Below, piece by piece: positions 33,619 through 42,502 of a stretch of 64,000 nucleotides of DNA. The notes below the pieces were generated by a model, which saw only the letters and a list, made by a program, of their open reading frames with translations, searched no databases and had not been told where the DNA came from. This DNA comes from Deltaproteobacteria bacterium. Its GTDB lineage: Bacteria; Myxococcota; UBA727; VGSZ01. The stretch lies in contig JACOUT010000003.1 of assembly GCA_016177705.1 (NCBI GenBank), forward strand, positions 806,001 through 870,000. The letters are read 5' to 3'. Both the position numbers and the translations under genes were made by a program. The stretch's first letter is position 1. Each line of letters starts with the position of its first letter.

Positions 33619-34346
33619 TGTCGGACGGTCCCTGGCGCTCGCCCCTGTTGTTCGGTCACCGCGGCGCGCCGGCGGCCGGCTGCGTCGAGAACACGCTCCC
33701 CTCCTTCACGCGCGCGCTGCACGACGGTGCCAGCGCACTTGAGACCGACGCGCACCTGACGGCCGACAGCGTGGTGGTGCTGCACCACGACGACGACCTG
33801 CGCGAGGTCCACGGTCAGCCGCTCGTGATCGCGCGCTCGACGCGCGCCGAGCTGGCCGCGCATGGCGTGCCGACGCTCGAGGAGCTGCTGGCGCACGCGC
33901 CCGACGTGCCCATCAACATCGACGTCAAGCAGCGCGAGCCGCCCATGGAGCACGCCATCGTCGACACGCTGCGCCGCGCCGGCGCCGAACGGCGCGTCTT
34001 GCTGACCAGCTTCTTCGCCGACGTGATCCACCGCCTGCACGCCGCCGGCTACGCCGGACCCACCGGGCTCACGCGCGCCGAGCTGGTGCGGCTGCGCTTC
34101 TTGCCGCTGCCGCTCGTGCGTCTGCTGGCGCCGCGCGGCCAGCGCGCGCAGGTGCCGGTGCGCCACGGCCGCGTCCGCTTCGACACGCGCGCCTTCGTCG
34201 ATCGCTGTCATGCGCTCGGCGTCGCGGTCGACTACTGGGTCATCAACGACGTCGAGGAGGGGCGGCGCCTGTTGGCGCTCGGCGCCGATGGACTGATGAC
34301 CGACGACCCCGCGCTGTTGCGGCCGTTGTTCGCAGCGCGCGCTTGA
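33618..34346 (+). CDS. Glycerophosphodiester phosphodiesterase
   Basis: A 242-residue GDPD-family enzyme, expected to hydrolyse glycerophosphodiesters to glycerol 3-phosphate and an alcohol. The catalytic HRG...ENTLPSF...LETDAHLTAD...LHHDDD order is complete (His14, Arg15, the metal-binding Glu and Asp, and the second His pair). VPINIDVKQREPP supplies the expected acidic strand. There is no signal peptide, so it is cytoplasmic and likely recycles phospholipid headgroups. The start ATG shares one base with the previous stop, so translation is coupled to the zinc-ribbon protein. Confidence 0.9.
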   Translation: MSDGPWRSPLLFGHRGAPAAGCVENTLPSFTRALHDGASALETDAHLTADSVVVLHHDDDLREVHGQPLVIARSTRAELAAHGVPTLEELLAHAPDVPINIDVKQREPPMEHAIVDTLRRAGAERRVLLTSFFADVIHRLHAAGYAGPTGLTRAELVRLRFLPLPLVRLLAPRGQRAQVPVRHGRVRFDTRAFVDRCHALGVAVDYWVINDVEEGRRLLALGADGLMTDDPALLRPLFAARA

Positions 34347-34356
34347 CGACGCGAGC

Positions 34357-35325
34357 TCAGCCGAGGTCCTCGAGCGTCTGACGCAGCGTATGGCGCGGCT
34401 GGTAGCCGAGCTCGTCCTTGGCACGCTTGCCGTCGATCAGGCAGCTATAACGCAAGAACGCGAGCTCGCCCGGGTCGATCGAGGTCATGCGCAGCGCCGA
34501 GGCGCGCTCGAGCGCCGCCACGAACAGGGGGCCCGGGATGGGCAGCGCGGTGGCGCCGCGCGCCTCCAACAGGCGCGACAGCGGCGCTTGCGTCTGGCCC
34601 GCGATGTTGAAAACGCCGCGCACGCCGGGTGCCAACGCGCGCACGATGGCGTCGACCACGTCGTCCTCGTGGATGAGCTGGATCATCGGGTCGAAGCCGA
34701 GCAGGCGCGGCACGCGATGCAGGCGCAGGTAGCGCGTCGCCAGGTTGTCGACGTGCGGGCCGACCACGTGCACCGGCCGCAAGATGACGGTCTCGGTGGC
34801 GGGCAGCTTCCAAAAGAAGCTCTGCACCATCATGTCGAGCGAGATGTCGTCGGACAGGTCGGGCACCGTCGAGGCGCCGAGCAGCGGCGCCTCCTCGGTC
34901 ATGAAGTTGGCCGAGGTGGCCGAGGGGCCGTACAGCATCGCCGAGGACAGCAGCACCAGCTTGCGGCAGCCGAGCTCCTCGATCAGGCGCAAGAGCTGCA
35001 CGGTGGCGTCGAGGTGGCGGTGCGAGGTGGGGCTCGGCGGGCCGTGGATGGGGCCGACGTGCACCACCACGTCGGGGCGGCGCTTCTTCACCTGCGTGAG
35101 CGCGCTCTTGCGCCGCAGGTCGAGGCGCAGGTGCTCGACGTCCTTCGGGTGATCGGGGAACTGAGCGGCGTCGAGCGAGATGACGTCGAAGGTGCGGTGC
35201 AGCGCGCGACAGACGAGCCGTCCGAGGCCGGAGGCGCCGCTCGTCACCAGCGCGCGCTCGCGACGCAGCCGGCGGCTCGAGCGCCGCTCGCGCGGCGCGT
35301 GCGCGGGGCCGTCGTTCGCGGCCAT
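34357..35325 (-). CDS. NAD-dependent epimerase/SDR-like protein lacking the YxxxK pair
   Basis: A 322-residue extended SDR. The Rossmann motif is VTSGASGLGRLVCRAL near residue 27, then VVVHVGPIHGP, KLVLLSSAMLYGPSATS and VILRPVHVVGPHVDNLATRY, typical of sugar-epimerase-like proteins. At the position where YxxxK is expected, the sequence is LSDDISLDMMVQSFFWK, with no Tyr or Lys at the right spacing. It may bind NAD without classic catalysis. The first ~25 residues are very Arg-rich. The ATG at 35325 overlaps the stop of the upstream acyltransferase gene (TGATG), so the two form an operon, possibly acting on lipids at the membrane. Confidence 0.8.
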   Translation of the reverse strand: MAANDGPAHAPRERRSSRRLRRERALVTSGASGLGRLVCRALHRTFDVISLDAAQFPDHPKDVEHLRLDLRRKSALTQVKKRRPDVVVHVGPIHGPPSPTSHRHLDATVQLLRLIEELGCRKLVLLSSAMLYGPSATSANFMTEEAPLLGASTVPDLSDDISLDMMVQSFFWKLPATETVILRPVHVVGPHVDNLATRYLRLHRVPRLLGFDPMIQLIHEDDVVDAIVRALAPGVRGVFNIAGQTQAPLSRLLEARGATALPIPGPLFVAALERASALRMTSIDPGELAFLRYSCLIDGKRAKDELGYQPRHTLRQTLEDLG

Positions 35326-36206
35326 CAGAAGAACACGCTGCGACGCCGCTCGAGGCCCTTCTCGAGCATGCGCTGGATGGTGTGCTTGACCTTCTTGACA
35401 TGGCCGGCCACCACGTCGTCGTCGTCGTTGGCGGAGCCCTTGAACTCGAGCGGCTCGCCGAAGTGGATGCGGTAGCGCACCGGTAACGGCAGCGGCAACA
35501 CTTGCGGGAAGATCACCGGGAAGGCCGGGAAGCCGAGCAGGCGGGCGAGCGGCTTGATGTCGGTGACGGCAGGCGCCTGCTCCTCGGCGCCGACCAGCGC
35601 CACCGGCACGATGGGCGCCTTGGTCTCGAGCGCCAGCCGCATGAAGCCGTGGCCGAAGTTCGCGAGCTGGTAGCGCTGTGCGAACAGCTTGCTGATGCCG
35701 CGCGCGCCCTCGGGGAAGACCATGACGCCTTCCTCGGACCGCAGCAGGCGCGCGCACACCTCGGGGTCGCCGACGATCTGCCCGGTGCGCTGGAACAACG
35801 ACGACACGAACGGCAGCTCGGCGCTCCAACGCTCGACCATGCTGCGCACCAGGCGCGGCTTGGGCGCGTCCGACAGCACGGTGGTGCCGATCATCATGGC
35901 GTCGAACGGAAGCTGGCCCGAGTGGTTGCCGATGAGCAGGAAGCGGCCCTCCGGCGGCACGTGCTCGATGCCGTGCACCTCGCAGCGGAAGTAGCGCTCC
36001 TTCAGGAACATCATGATGGGCGCGATCAGCTTGACCACCTCGGGGTCGCAGCCGAACGGGTCGACGCCGAACTCGTTCAAGTTGTGGCGCGGCAGCGCGT
36101 CGATACGCTCGATCAGGCGACGGTCGACCCGGGATACGACGGCGTCGCGGAGCTGTTCGACCAGCCCGCGCTGCAGCACCCGCGACGATCGGGAGAAGAA
36201 GCCCAC
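35325..36206 (-). CDS. PlsC-like 1-acylglycerophosphate acyltransferase
   Basis: A 293-residue acyltransferase of the PlsC/LPLAT family. It shows LIGNHSGQLPFDAMMIGT, the family's NHxxxxD motif (His94 area), then FPEGARGISK, the phosphate-binding box, and APIVPVALVGAEE. The target is probably lysophosphatidate or a related lipid. An N-terminal ~75-residue helical region precedes the domain and could sit on the membrane face. The GTG start is at 36206, 100 bp from the divergent FHA gene. It is followed directly by the SDR-like gene. Confidence 0.88.
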   Translation of the reverse strand: MGFFSRSSRVLQRGLVEQLRDAVVSRVDRRLIERIDALPRHNLNEFGVDPFGCDPEVVKLIAPIMMFLKERYFRCEVHGIEHVPPEGRFLLIGNHSGQLPFDAMMIGTTVLSDAPKPRLVRSMVERWSAELPFVSSLFQRTGQIVGDPEVCARLLRSEEGVMVFPEGARGISKLFAQRYQLANFGHGFMRLALETKAPIVPVALVGAEEQAPAVTDIKPLARLLGFPAFPVIFPQVLPLPLPVRYRIHFGEPLEFKGSANDDDDVVAGHVKKVKHTIQRMLEKGLERRRSVFF

Positions 36207-36306
36207 GGCGTAGGGCTATCGGATCTGTGCGACCGGCGAAACGGGGGCACGTAAGGCGCAAAACTAGGGCCATCCCCAAATTTGGCGCTATCGTCCGGGG
36301 AGGTGC
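36207..36306. promoter_or_regulatory. Divergent promoter region with short palindrome
   Basis: This 100-bp gap lies between the acyltransferase (-) and FHA (+) genes and must serve both. It is locally AT-rich (36261-36283) and contains the 10-bp palindrome CCAAATTTGG at 36276-36285, about 22 bp before the FHA start. GCTATCGGA (36218) and GCTATCGTC (36287) are near-identical octamers. Exact promoters are not assigned. Confidence 0.35.
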
Positions 36307-36711
36307 ATGCCGCAGAACGAAGACTGGGCCGACGAGAGCACGAACCCCATCAGCGTGAGCCTGCTGCCGCTCTCGATGGAACAGCAGCCGTGTGCGCTGC
36401 AGATGATCGCGGGTCCGGGCGCGCCCAAGACCTGGGAGCTGTTCTCGGAAGAGGTGGTGGTGGGGCGCGCCATCGACGCCGACATCCCGGTCAACTCCAC
36501 CGACCTGTCGCGCCGCCACATGATGCTCAAGCGCACGGGACCGGGGCAGTACACCGTGCTCGACCTCGACAGCCGAAACGGCGTCTACCTGAACGGCGTG
36601 CGCGTGCACTCGGCGGTGCTGCACGACGGCGACAACCTGCAGCTCGGCACCGTCATGTTCGTGTTCCACGAGGGGCGCGGCGCGGCGCCACCCACTCCGA
36701 TCCCGCCGTGA
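36307..36711 (+). CDS. FHA-domain protein
   Basis: A 134-residue protein that is essentially one forkhead-associated domain, which binds phosphothreonine. After an acidic leader, the domain runs about residues 40-125: EEVVVGRAIDADIPVNSTDLSRRHMML has the GR and SxxH core, and LDLDSRNGVYLNGVRV has the NG pair. It probably reads phosphorylation by a Ser/Thr kinase; the nearest active one in the window is 22 kb away. The ATG at 36307 has GGAGG just upstream. The next gene follows after 28 bp in the same direction. Confidence 0.9.
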   Translation: MPQNEDWADESTNPISVSLLPLSMEQQPCALQMIAGPGAPKTWELFSEEVVVGRAIDADIPVNSTDLSRRHMMLKRTGPGQYTVLDLDSRNGVYLNGVRVHSAVLHDGDNLQLGTVMFVFHEGRGAAPPTPIPP

Positions 36712-36739
36712 CCAACAAGCAGCTTGTTCGGAGGCGGGC

Positions 36740-37627
36740 GTGACCTTCTACGTCCACTTCTGGGGCACGCGCGGCAGCATCCCCACACCCGGGCCGGGGG
36801 CCAAGAAGTACGGCGGCAACACCTCGTGCGTGGAAGTGCGCTCCGACGACACGCTGTTGATCTGCGACGGCGGCACCGGCCTGCGCGAGCTCGGCATCGA
36901 CCTGTTGCGGCGCGGCGAGCAGCCCATCACCGGCCACCTGTTCTTCAGCCACACGCATTGGGACCACATCCAGGGTTTCCCGTTCTTTCAGCCCGCCTAT
37001 CGCGCGGAGAACACCTTCCGCGTCTACGGCACCGCCGAGGGCGACCGCCGGGCGTTCGACCTGTTGAGCGGCCAGATGCGCTCCGTCGAGTACTTCCCGG
37101 TCGACTTCCGCGAGCTGAAGGCCAAGGTCGAGCCCGACCACATCGACGCCGGCAAGCGCCTGATCGACGGGGTGCGCGTGCGCTTCTTCGAGCAAGTGCA
37201 CCCGGGGCGGAGCTGGGCCTACTCGTTCGAAAAAGACGGCGCCAAGGTGGTGTTCGCCACCGACAACGAGATCGACCTGGCGCTGAAGAACCGCGACGCC
37301 GCGCGCGCCGACCCGTCGTTGCCGCGCCAGCTCCCCGACGAGCTGGTCGAGTTCGCGAGGGGCGCCGACCTGCTCATCTCGGACGGGCAGTACTTCGACG
37401 AGGAGTACCCGGAGCGCGTCGGCTGGGGACATCCGCGCGCCACCACCGCGGTCGACCTGGCGGCGGCGGCGGGCGTCACGCAGCTCGCCATCTTCCACCA
37501 CGACCCGATGCACTCGGACGCCGACGTCGATCGCAAGATCGTGCTGTGCCGCGAGCGCGCCGCGCGCATCGCCAAGCAGCTCGTGGTGTTCGGCGCGCGC
37601 GAGGGGCTCGAGCTGCGCATCGGCTGA
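36740..37627 (+). CDS. Metallo-beta-lactamase-fold hydrolase
   Basis: A 295-residue MBL-fold enzyme of the phosphodiesterase-like group. It shows FWGTRGSIPTPGPG at the start, CDGGTGLRELG, the metal site FSHTHWDHIQGFPFF (HxHxDH), FATDNEI and a late HHDPMHSD. This combination is typical of PhnP/RNase Z-like cytoplasmic phosphodiesterases and of the myxobacterial 3',5'-cyclic nucleotide phosphodiesterase relatives; the substrate is not certain. GTG start at 36740 with GGAGG 6 nt upstream. It follows the FHA gene closely. Confidence 0.85.
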   Translation: MTFYVHFWGTRGSIPTPGPGAKKYGGNTSCVEVRSDDTLLICDGGTGLRELGIDLLRRGEQPITGHLFFSHTHWDHIQGFPFFQPAYRAENTFRVYGTAEGDRRAFDLLSGQMRSVEYFPVDFRELKAKVEPDHIDAGKRLIDGVRVRFFEQVHPGRSWAYSFEKDGAKVVFATDNEIDLALKNRDAARADPSLPRQLPDELVEFARGADLLISDGQYFDEEYPERVGWGHPRATTAVDLAAAAGVTQLAIFHHDPMHSDADVDRKIVLCRERAARIAKQLVVFGAREGLELRIG

Positions 37628-37642
37628 AGATGTGCCGGGTCG

Positions 37643-38251
37643 TCAGCGCTTGCAGGTGCCTTCGTAGACCACGCGCAGGCCGTCGCCGGTGCCGGTGGGA
37701 TCGAAGGCGCGCTCGAACGTCAGCTCCTTGTCGCTCACCTTGGTGAAGGTGTCCTTGAGCTTGACCCTCTTGCCGCCGCGCGCGCTGTCGGTGTTCCACC
37801 ACAAGCGCTCGCCCACCCAGCCCGACGACGTGCCGGCATAGAAGCCGCCCTGGTTGTCGGCGCCGTTTCTGACGAAGCCGCCGAGCGCGGCCGAGTAGCC
37901 CCACACCTCGGTGGACGAGGTGGCGTGCGGGTTCTGCTTGCTCTTCTGCTCCTCGATCTTGACCACGAGCCAGCGGCCGTCGCTCTTGATGGTGACGGTG
38001 ATGCGCGTCGGCACCTCGGGGGCGAGCTCGGTGGCCGCCTTGCCGTCGCAGCGCCAGGTGCCGGTGAAGAGCTTGAAGGCCTCCTTCTGCTCGGCGGGCG
38101 GCACGCTGTCGTCGACGGTCGGCTCGGCCGTGGCCTCGTCGACGGCGCCCTTGGGCGTGGCCACCGGCTCGTCGCCCGCGATGGTGGGCGCGGCGACGAG
38201 GAGCGAGAGGGCGAGCAGCGGCCCGCCGGCGATGATGTCGTGGAGCGTCAT
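37643..38251 (-). CDS. Secreted DUF1579-like beta-barrel protein
   Basis: A 202-residue exported protein with a signal peptide (MTLHDIIAGGPLLALSLLVA...) and an acidic linker to about residue 55. The body is beta-strand-rich: FKLFTGTWRCDGKAA, GRWLVVKIEEQ, EVWGYSAALGGFVRNG and GGFYAGTSSGWVGERLWW. The pattern resembles DUF1579 and fatty-acid-binding-like barrels, which hold small ligands. It is convergent with the lactamase-fold gene (15 bp) and follows the Cys-rich repeat gene by 27 bp in the same direction. The ATG at 38251 has AGGAAGG upstream. Confidence 0.7.
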   Translation of the reverse strand: MTLHDIIAGGPLLALSLLVAAPTIAGDEPVATPKGAVDEATAEPTVDDSVPPAEQKEAFKLFTGTWRCDGKAATELAPEVPTRITVTIKSDGRWLVVKIEEQKSKQNPHATSSTEVWGYSAALGGFVRNGADNQGGFYAGTSSGWVGERLWWNTDSARGGKRVKLKDTFTKVSDKELTFERAFDPTGTGDGLRVVYEGTCKR

Positions 38252-38278
38252 GGGCGCCTTCCTACGAAGGCAGGGCGC

Positions 38279-40420
38279 TCAAGGGCAATCGGGGTCGGGC
38301 TGGAAGCAGTTGGTGTCGCAGAAGCCGTCGCCGTAGTAGTTGTCGCGCACGCACGGGTCGTCGCAGTCGCGGTCGCGCAGCGGGCAGAAGGTGTCGCACT
38401 GCCGATCGTCGTAGTAGGCGTTGACGGCGCAGGTGTCGTCGCACTCGAGGTCGCGCTGCGCGCAGAAGCTCTCGCAGCGGCGGTTGCTGTACAGGCCGTC
38501 GGTCACGCACACGTCGTCACAGTCGGGGTCGCGGCTCGCGCAGAAGGAGTCGCAGACGCGGTCGCCGTAGTAGCCGTTGGTGACGCAGGTGTCGCTGCAG
38601 TCCGGGTCCGGCAGCGCGCAGAAGGTATCGCACGCCCGGTCACCGTAGTAGCCGTTGGTGACGCAGGTGTCGCTGCAGTCCGGGTCGGGGTTGCGACAGA
38701 AGGTGTCGCAGTAGCGGTCGCCGTACAGCCCATTCTGTGCGCAGTAGTCCGGCTCGCAGTCGGGGTCAGGTTGCGGGCAGAAGGTGTCGCAGGAGCCGTC
38801 GCCATACCAGCCGTTCACCTCGCAGGTGTCGGCCTGGCAGTCGGGGTCGGGCTCGGGGCAGAAGGAGTCGCAGATGCCGTCGCCGTACCAGCCGTTGTCC
38901 TCACAGGTGTCGACGGCGCAGTCCTCGGTGTCGGGCTGCGGACAGAAGGAGTCGCAGGTGCCGTCGCCGTACCAGCCGTTCCGGGTGCACACGGCGTCGC
39001 AGTCGGGGTCGGGGTCGGGGCAGAAGGTGTCGCAGGTGCCGTCACCGTACCAGCCGTTGTCGTCGCACAGGTCGGCCTCACAGTCGGGATCGGGCTGCGG
39101 GCAGAAGGAGTCGCAGATGCCGTCGCCGTACCAGCCATTGCGCGCGCACACGTCGTCGCAGTCGGGGTCGGGCCGCGGACAGAAGGTGTCGCAGATGCCG
39201 TCGCCGTACCAGCCGTTGCGCTCGCACACGTCGGCGCAGTCGGGGTCGGCGCGCGGGCAGAACTGATCGCAGTCGCCGTCGTCGTAGAAGCCGGCGAGCG
39301 CGCAGAAGTCGAGGCAGCCGAGGCTGTCGAAGCTGGCGCACTGCGTGTCGCAGTCGAAGTCGGTGTAGCTGCCGTCGGCGGCGCAGGGATCGCCCTCGCA
39401 GGTGCCGAGCGCGCACGACTGCCCGGCCGCGCACGCGCGATCGCAGGAGCCGCAATTCGCCTCGTCGGTGTCCGGGTCGATGCAGCGCCCGCCGCACTCG
39501 AGGCTGCCCTCCAAACATCCCGAGCGGCAGGTGCCGCCCTGGCAGGTCTCGCGCGGCGCGCAGGCCTGGCCGCAGCGGCCGCAGTTCGCCTCGTCGTCGG
39601 TCAGGCTGACGCAGGCGCCGCTGCACAACGAGACACCGACGCCGTCGCACAGGCCGCGGCACTCACCGACGCCGCCGGTGCCCGGGAAGCACGCCTCGTC
39701 GGCGGCGCAGGCGCGACCGCAGGCGCCGCAGTTGCGCACGTCGCGCGCGGTGTCGACGCAGGAGCCGGCACACGAGGTGGTGCCGTCCGCGCAGCCGCCC
39801 ACCTGACAGGCGCCGCGCACGCAGGTCTCGTCGGCGTCGCAGCGGGTGGGGCAGCCGCCGCAGTGCTGCGGGTCGTTGCTGGTGTCGACGCACGCGCCGC
39901 TGCACTCGGTGGTGCCGACGGCGCAGTCGGCGCGGCAGCCGCCCTGCACGCACTTGTCGCCGCCGGTGCAGACCACGCCGCAGCCGCCGCAGTTCGCCGG
40001 GTCGCTCGCCACGTCGACGCAGTCGCGCCCGCACAACCGCTCGCCCGTGCGGCAGGAGGTCACGCAGCTACCCTGGTTGCACTTCTCGTCGTCGCCGCAG
40101 GGGTTGCCGCACTCGCCGCAGTTGGCCGAGTCGGAGGCGAGGTCGGTGCAGCCCGTCGGGCACTGCGTGCGGCCGCCCTCGCAGCCGCCCATGGTGGCGC
40201 ACTCGCCCTGGAAGCAGGCCTGGTCGGCGGCGCATTGGTTGCCGCATTCGCCACAGTGCTCAGGGTCGCTTTGCAGGTCGACGCACTGGCCGTTGCACAT
40301 GGTCTCGTCTGCGGTGCACTGCAGCGGCTCGACGTTCGACGGACAGCCGGCGGCGAGCGCGGCAACTATGGCGATGGCGATGACGGCGACGCCGAGGCGA
40401 CAGGACAGGCGCGAGAACAT
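38279..40420 (-). CDS. Large Cys-rich repeat lipoprotein
   Basis: A 713-residue predicted lipoprotein (lipobox AAGC, Cys26). Residues ~33-310 contain seven repeats of about 38 residues with the pattern C-x-G-x-C-V-D-x-x-x-D-x-x-N-C-G-x-C-G-x-x-C (for example LCGRDCVDVASDPANCGGC), as in Stig1-like surface proteins. After a short spacer, about 14 repeats of ~26 residues follow, built on NGWYGDGICDTFCP plus PDPDC. The first of these are near identical, while the last five drift (NGYYGDRVCD, TDGLYSNRRC). There is no enzyme motif; it is probably a disulfide-locked surface rod or adhesin. The ATG at 40420 has GGGAGG 5 nt upstream. Gene reads leftward, divergent from the PLD gene. Confidence 0.88.
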   Translation of the reverse strand: MFSRLSCRLGVAVIAIAIVAALAAGCPSNVEPLQCTADETMCNGQCVDLQSDPEHCGECGNQCAADQACFQGECATMGGCEGGRTQCPTGCTDLASDSANCGECGNPCGDDEKCNQGSCVTSCRTGERLCGRDCVDVASDPANCGGCGVVCTGGDKCVQGGCRADCAVGTTECSGACVDTSNDPQHCGGCPTRCDADETCVRGACQVGGCADGTTSCAGSCVDTARDVRNCGACGRACAADEACFPGTGGVGECRGLCDGVGVSLCSGACVSLTDDEANCGRCGQACAPRETCQGGTCRSGCLEGSLECGGRCIDPDTDEANCGSCDRACAAGQSCALGTCEGDPCAADGSYTDFDCDTQCASFDSLGCLDFCALAGFYDDGDCDQFCPRADPDCADVCERNGWYGDGICDTFCPRPDPDCDDVCARNGWYGDGICDSFCPQPDPDCEADLCDDNGWYGDGTCDTFCPDPDPDCDAVCTRNGWYGDGTCDSFCPQPDTEDCAVDTCEDNGWYGDGICDSFCPEPDPDCQADTCEVNGWYGDGSCDTFCPQPDPDCEPDYCAQNGLYGDRYCDTFCRNPDPDCSDTCVTNGYYGDRACDTFCALPDPDCSDTCVTNGYYGDRVCDSFCASRDPDCDDVCVTDGLYSNRRCESFCAQRDLECDDTCAVNAYYDDRQCDTFCPLRDRDCDDPCVRDNYYGDGFCDTNCFQPDPDCP

Positions 40421-40622
40421 GGGTGCCTCCCGACGGGGTGGACAGCAGCGGAAGCCTACCCTGCCGCCGGGCGCGGCGCGAAAGAGCCGCCGCCGCCGTG
40501 TGCTGCTGTGCGTCAGTGCGTGACCTGCGACGTAGCACTTCGGTCCGCCTCCTGGCACGATCGCCAGCCTTCGATCGTCCGCGTCGCATCTGCGCGCGGC
40601 CGCAACGAGATCAGGAGCTCCC
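40421..40622. promoter_or_regulatory. Divergent intergenic region
   Basis: This 202-bp gap separates the Cys-rich lipoprotein (-) and phospholipase-like (+) genes. It contains an AGGAG ribosome binding site for the right-hand gene (about 40613) and a CGATCGCCAGCCTTCGATCG inverted motif near 40559-40578 whose arms CGATCG flank CCAGCCTT. No convincing -10/-35 pair or RNA gene is seen. Confidence 0.3.
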
Positions 40623-42440
40623 ATGCCCGTCACCACTCGCCCCGCTCCGTCGACCGTGGTCACCACGCCCACCACGGCCGCCACCGTAACGACGACCGGC
40701 GGCACGATCACCGCGACGGGCAACGGCGCGACCACGACCCCGACCGGCGGCGGCACCTTCGACCCGAACGCGGGCACGAGCCAGCCGCTGCCGAGCGGCC
40801 CGACGCTCGGCTCGACGACCGCGCTCGCGTTGCAGGCTGCCCGCCTGGGCGTCGACCCGGCGCTGATCGCGCGCCTGGCGAACCCTGCCGAGCTGAAGAA
40901 GACGGTCGAGGGCTTCATGCAGCTCGTCATCGCCACCGACGGCGCGGCCATCACCAAGAAGCAGGAGCAGCAGATCTGGCGCACGCTGGCCGCGCTCTCG
41001 GCCGCCGGGCAGCTCACGCCCGCGGTCACCATGCTCGTCGACCAGGCGGCCGCCGGCGGCGCCTTGCCGGCGGGGCTGCCGCCCGAGAAAAAGCAGTCCT
41101 TGATCGAGCAGTTCGCCGCGCTCATCGAGGCGGAGATCGCCGCGCGCGGCGCCAACGGCAAGAAAGAAGGCCGCTTCCCCTCGTGGGCCGCGCTGTCGAA
41201 GCGCCACCTCGCTGCCGCGCGAAAGACCCAGGTGCCGCCCAAGGGACCGGGCAATCCGAGCGCCTTCCTCGACCCGCGCTTCCAAGCGGAGCTCGAGAAG
41301 CTGACCGGCGCCAAGATGTCGGGCGGCAACACCGTCACGCCGCTGATCGACGGGCCGGCGAGCTTCGCCGAACGCGACCGCCTGATCGACAGCGCCACCA
41401 CCAGCATCCACTTGATGTCGTGGGCCATCTACGACGACGTCTGCGGCGCCGACACCACCAAGCGCCTGATCGCCGCCAAGCAGCGCGGCGTCGACGTCAA
41501 GATCATGGTCGACGGCGCGGTGGCGCGTCAGCCCGACAAGCAGGCGATGCTCAAACAGCTCGAAGCCGCCGGTATCGAGGTGGTGCGCTGGCACGATCCG
41601 CAGCGGGTGCACGACGGCCAGCACCGCAAGGTCATGATCGTCGATGGCAAGGCCGCGATCGCAGGCGGCATGAACGTCGGCGATGTCTACTCGCACAAGG
41701 GCCCGGCCGGCTCGCAGAAGTGGCGCGACACCGACGTTAAGATCGAGGGCCCCGCCGTTGACGACTGCGCGCGCCTGTTCGCACAGGTCTGGAACGAGCA
41801 GCGGCAGCAGCGCAACCTGACGGTCGCCGCCGTCGTCGAGCCACCGGCGCCCGCGCGCGCCACCTTCGCCGCAGGTCAAAAGCCAGCCGGGCTCGCGCAG
41901 GTGGTCAACGACGCGCCGGGGCCCAAGGGCAACGCGCACATCCTGTTGGCCGCGCTCAAGGCCATCGAGGGCGCCACCACACGCATCGACATCGAGAACG
42001 CCTACTTCATCACCACGCCGGCGCTGCAAGACGCCATCCTGGCGGCGCTCAAGCGCGGCGTCGAGGTGCGCATCCTGACCAACTCGCCCCAGAGCGTCGA
42101 CGAGCCCATCGTGTCGGCGCCCATCCAGGAGAGCTTGCCGTCGCTGATCGCCGCCGGCGCCAAGGTCTACGTCAAGCAAGGCGACACGCTGCACTCCAAG
42201 TTCCTCGTCGTCGACGAGCTGTTCTCGATGGTGAAGAGCTACAACCTGCACCCGAGGAGCGAGCGCTACGAGGGCGAGATGAGCGTCAACGCGCTCGACG
42301 AGGCGACCGCCAAGGCGCTGACCGCGGCCTTCGCCGCCGACATCGCCAAGGCCAAGCACCTGGCGCAGCCCTCCGACGTGCAGGTGCCGAAGACCGCGTT
42401 CTCCATCCTGGCCAAGCGCTTCTTCTTCGACCAGCTCTAG
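40623..42440 (+). CDS. Phospholipase D/cardiolipin-synthase-like protein
   Basis: A 605-residue protein with two HKD catalytic motifs: QHRKVMIVDGKAAIAGG (His334, Lys336, Asp341) and LHSKFLVVDEL (His524, Lys526, Asp531). The first has the trailing GGMNVGD typical of cardiolipin synthases; the second lacks the usual GS/GT and reads MVKSYNLHPRSER, still within family variation. The first ~240 residues are unusual: a Thr/Pro/Gly-rich leader to about residue 60, then a helical region with no membrane helix. Cytoplasmic or peripheral location is likely, so a nuclease or lipid enzyme cannot be excluded. The ATG at 40623 has AGGAG 6 nt upstream. Confidence 0.85.
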   Translation: MPVTTRPAPSTVVTTPTTAATVTTTGGTITATGNGATTTPTGGGTFDPNAGTSQPLPSGPTLGSTTALALQAARLGVDPALIARLANPAELKKTVEGFMQLVIATDGAAITKKQEQQIWRTLAALSAAGQLTPAVTMLVDQAAAGGALPAGLPPEKKQSLIEQFAALIEAEIAARGANGKKEGRFPSWAALSKRHLAAARKTQVPPKGPGNPSAFLDPRFQAELEKLTGAKMSGGNTVTPLIDGPASFAERDRLIDSATTSIHLMSWAIYDDVCGADTTKRLIAAKQRGVDVKIMVDGAVARQPDKQAMLKQLEAAGIEVVRWHDPQRVHDGQHRKVMIVDGKAAIAGGMNVGDVYSHKGPAGSQKWRDTDVKIEGPAVDDCARLFAQVWNEQRQQRNLTVAAVVEPPAPARATFAAGQKPAGLAQVVNDAPGPKGNAHILLAALKAIEGATTRIDIENAYFITTPALQDAILAALKRGVEVRILTNSPQSVDEPIVSAPIQESLPSLIAAGAKVYVKQGDTLHSKFLVVDELFSMVKSYNLHPRSERYEGEMSVNALDEATAKALTAAFAADIAKAKHLAQPSDVQVPKTAFSILAKRFFFDQL

Positions 42441-42502
42441 CGACGGCGCCACCGAGGTGTCTCGCCTGTTTGCCGCGCGTGCTCGCGTGGTAAGCAGGCG
42501 TC

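Noticed and set aside
38503..39250. Regular ~78-bp periodic repeats that could suggest a CRISPR-like array
   Set aside because: The repeats are in-frame protein repeats with no unique spacers between identical units, and no cas genes are present.
37925..41740. A 1271-codon open frame on the plus strand across the Cys-rich gene and the PLD gene
   Set aside because: It is antisense to a strongly supported repeat protein and out of frame with the PLD gene; its composition (Ala/Val/Gly/Arg periodicity) is what the reverse of Cys-rich, high-GC codons gives.
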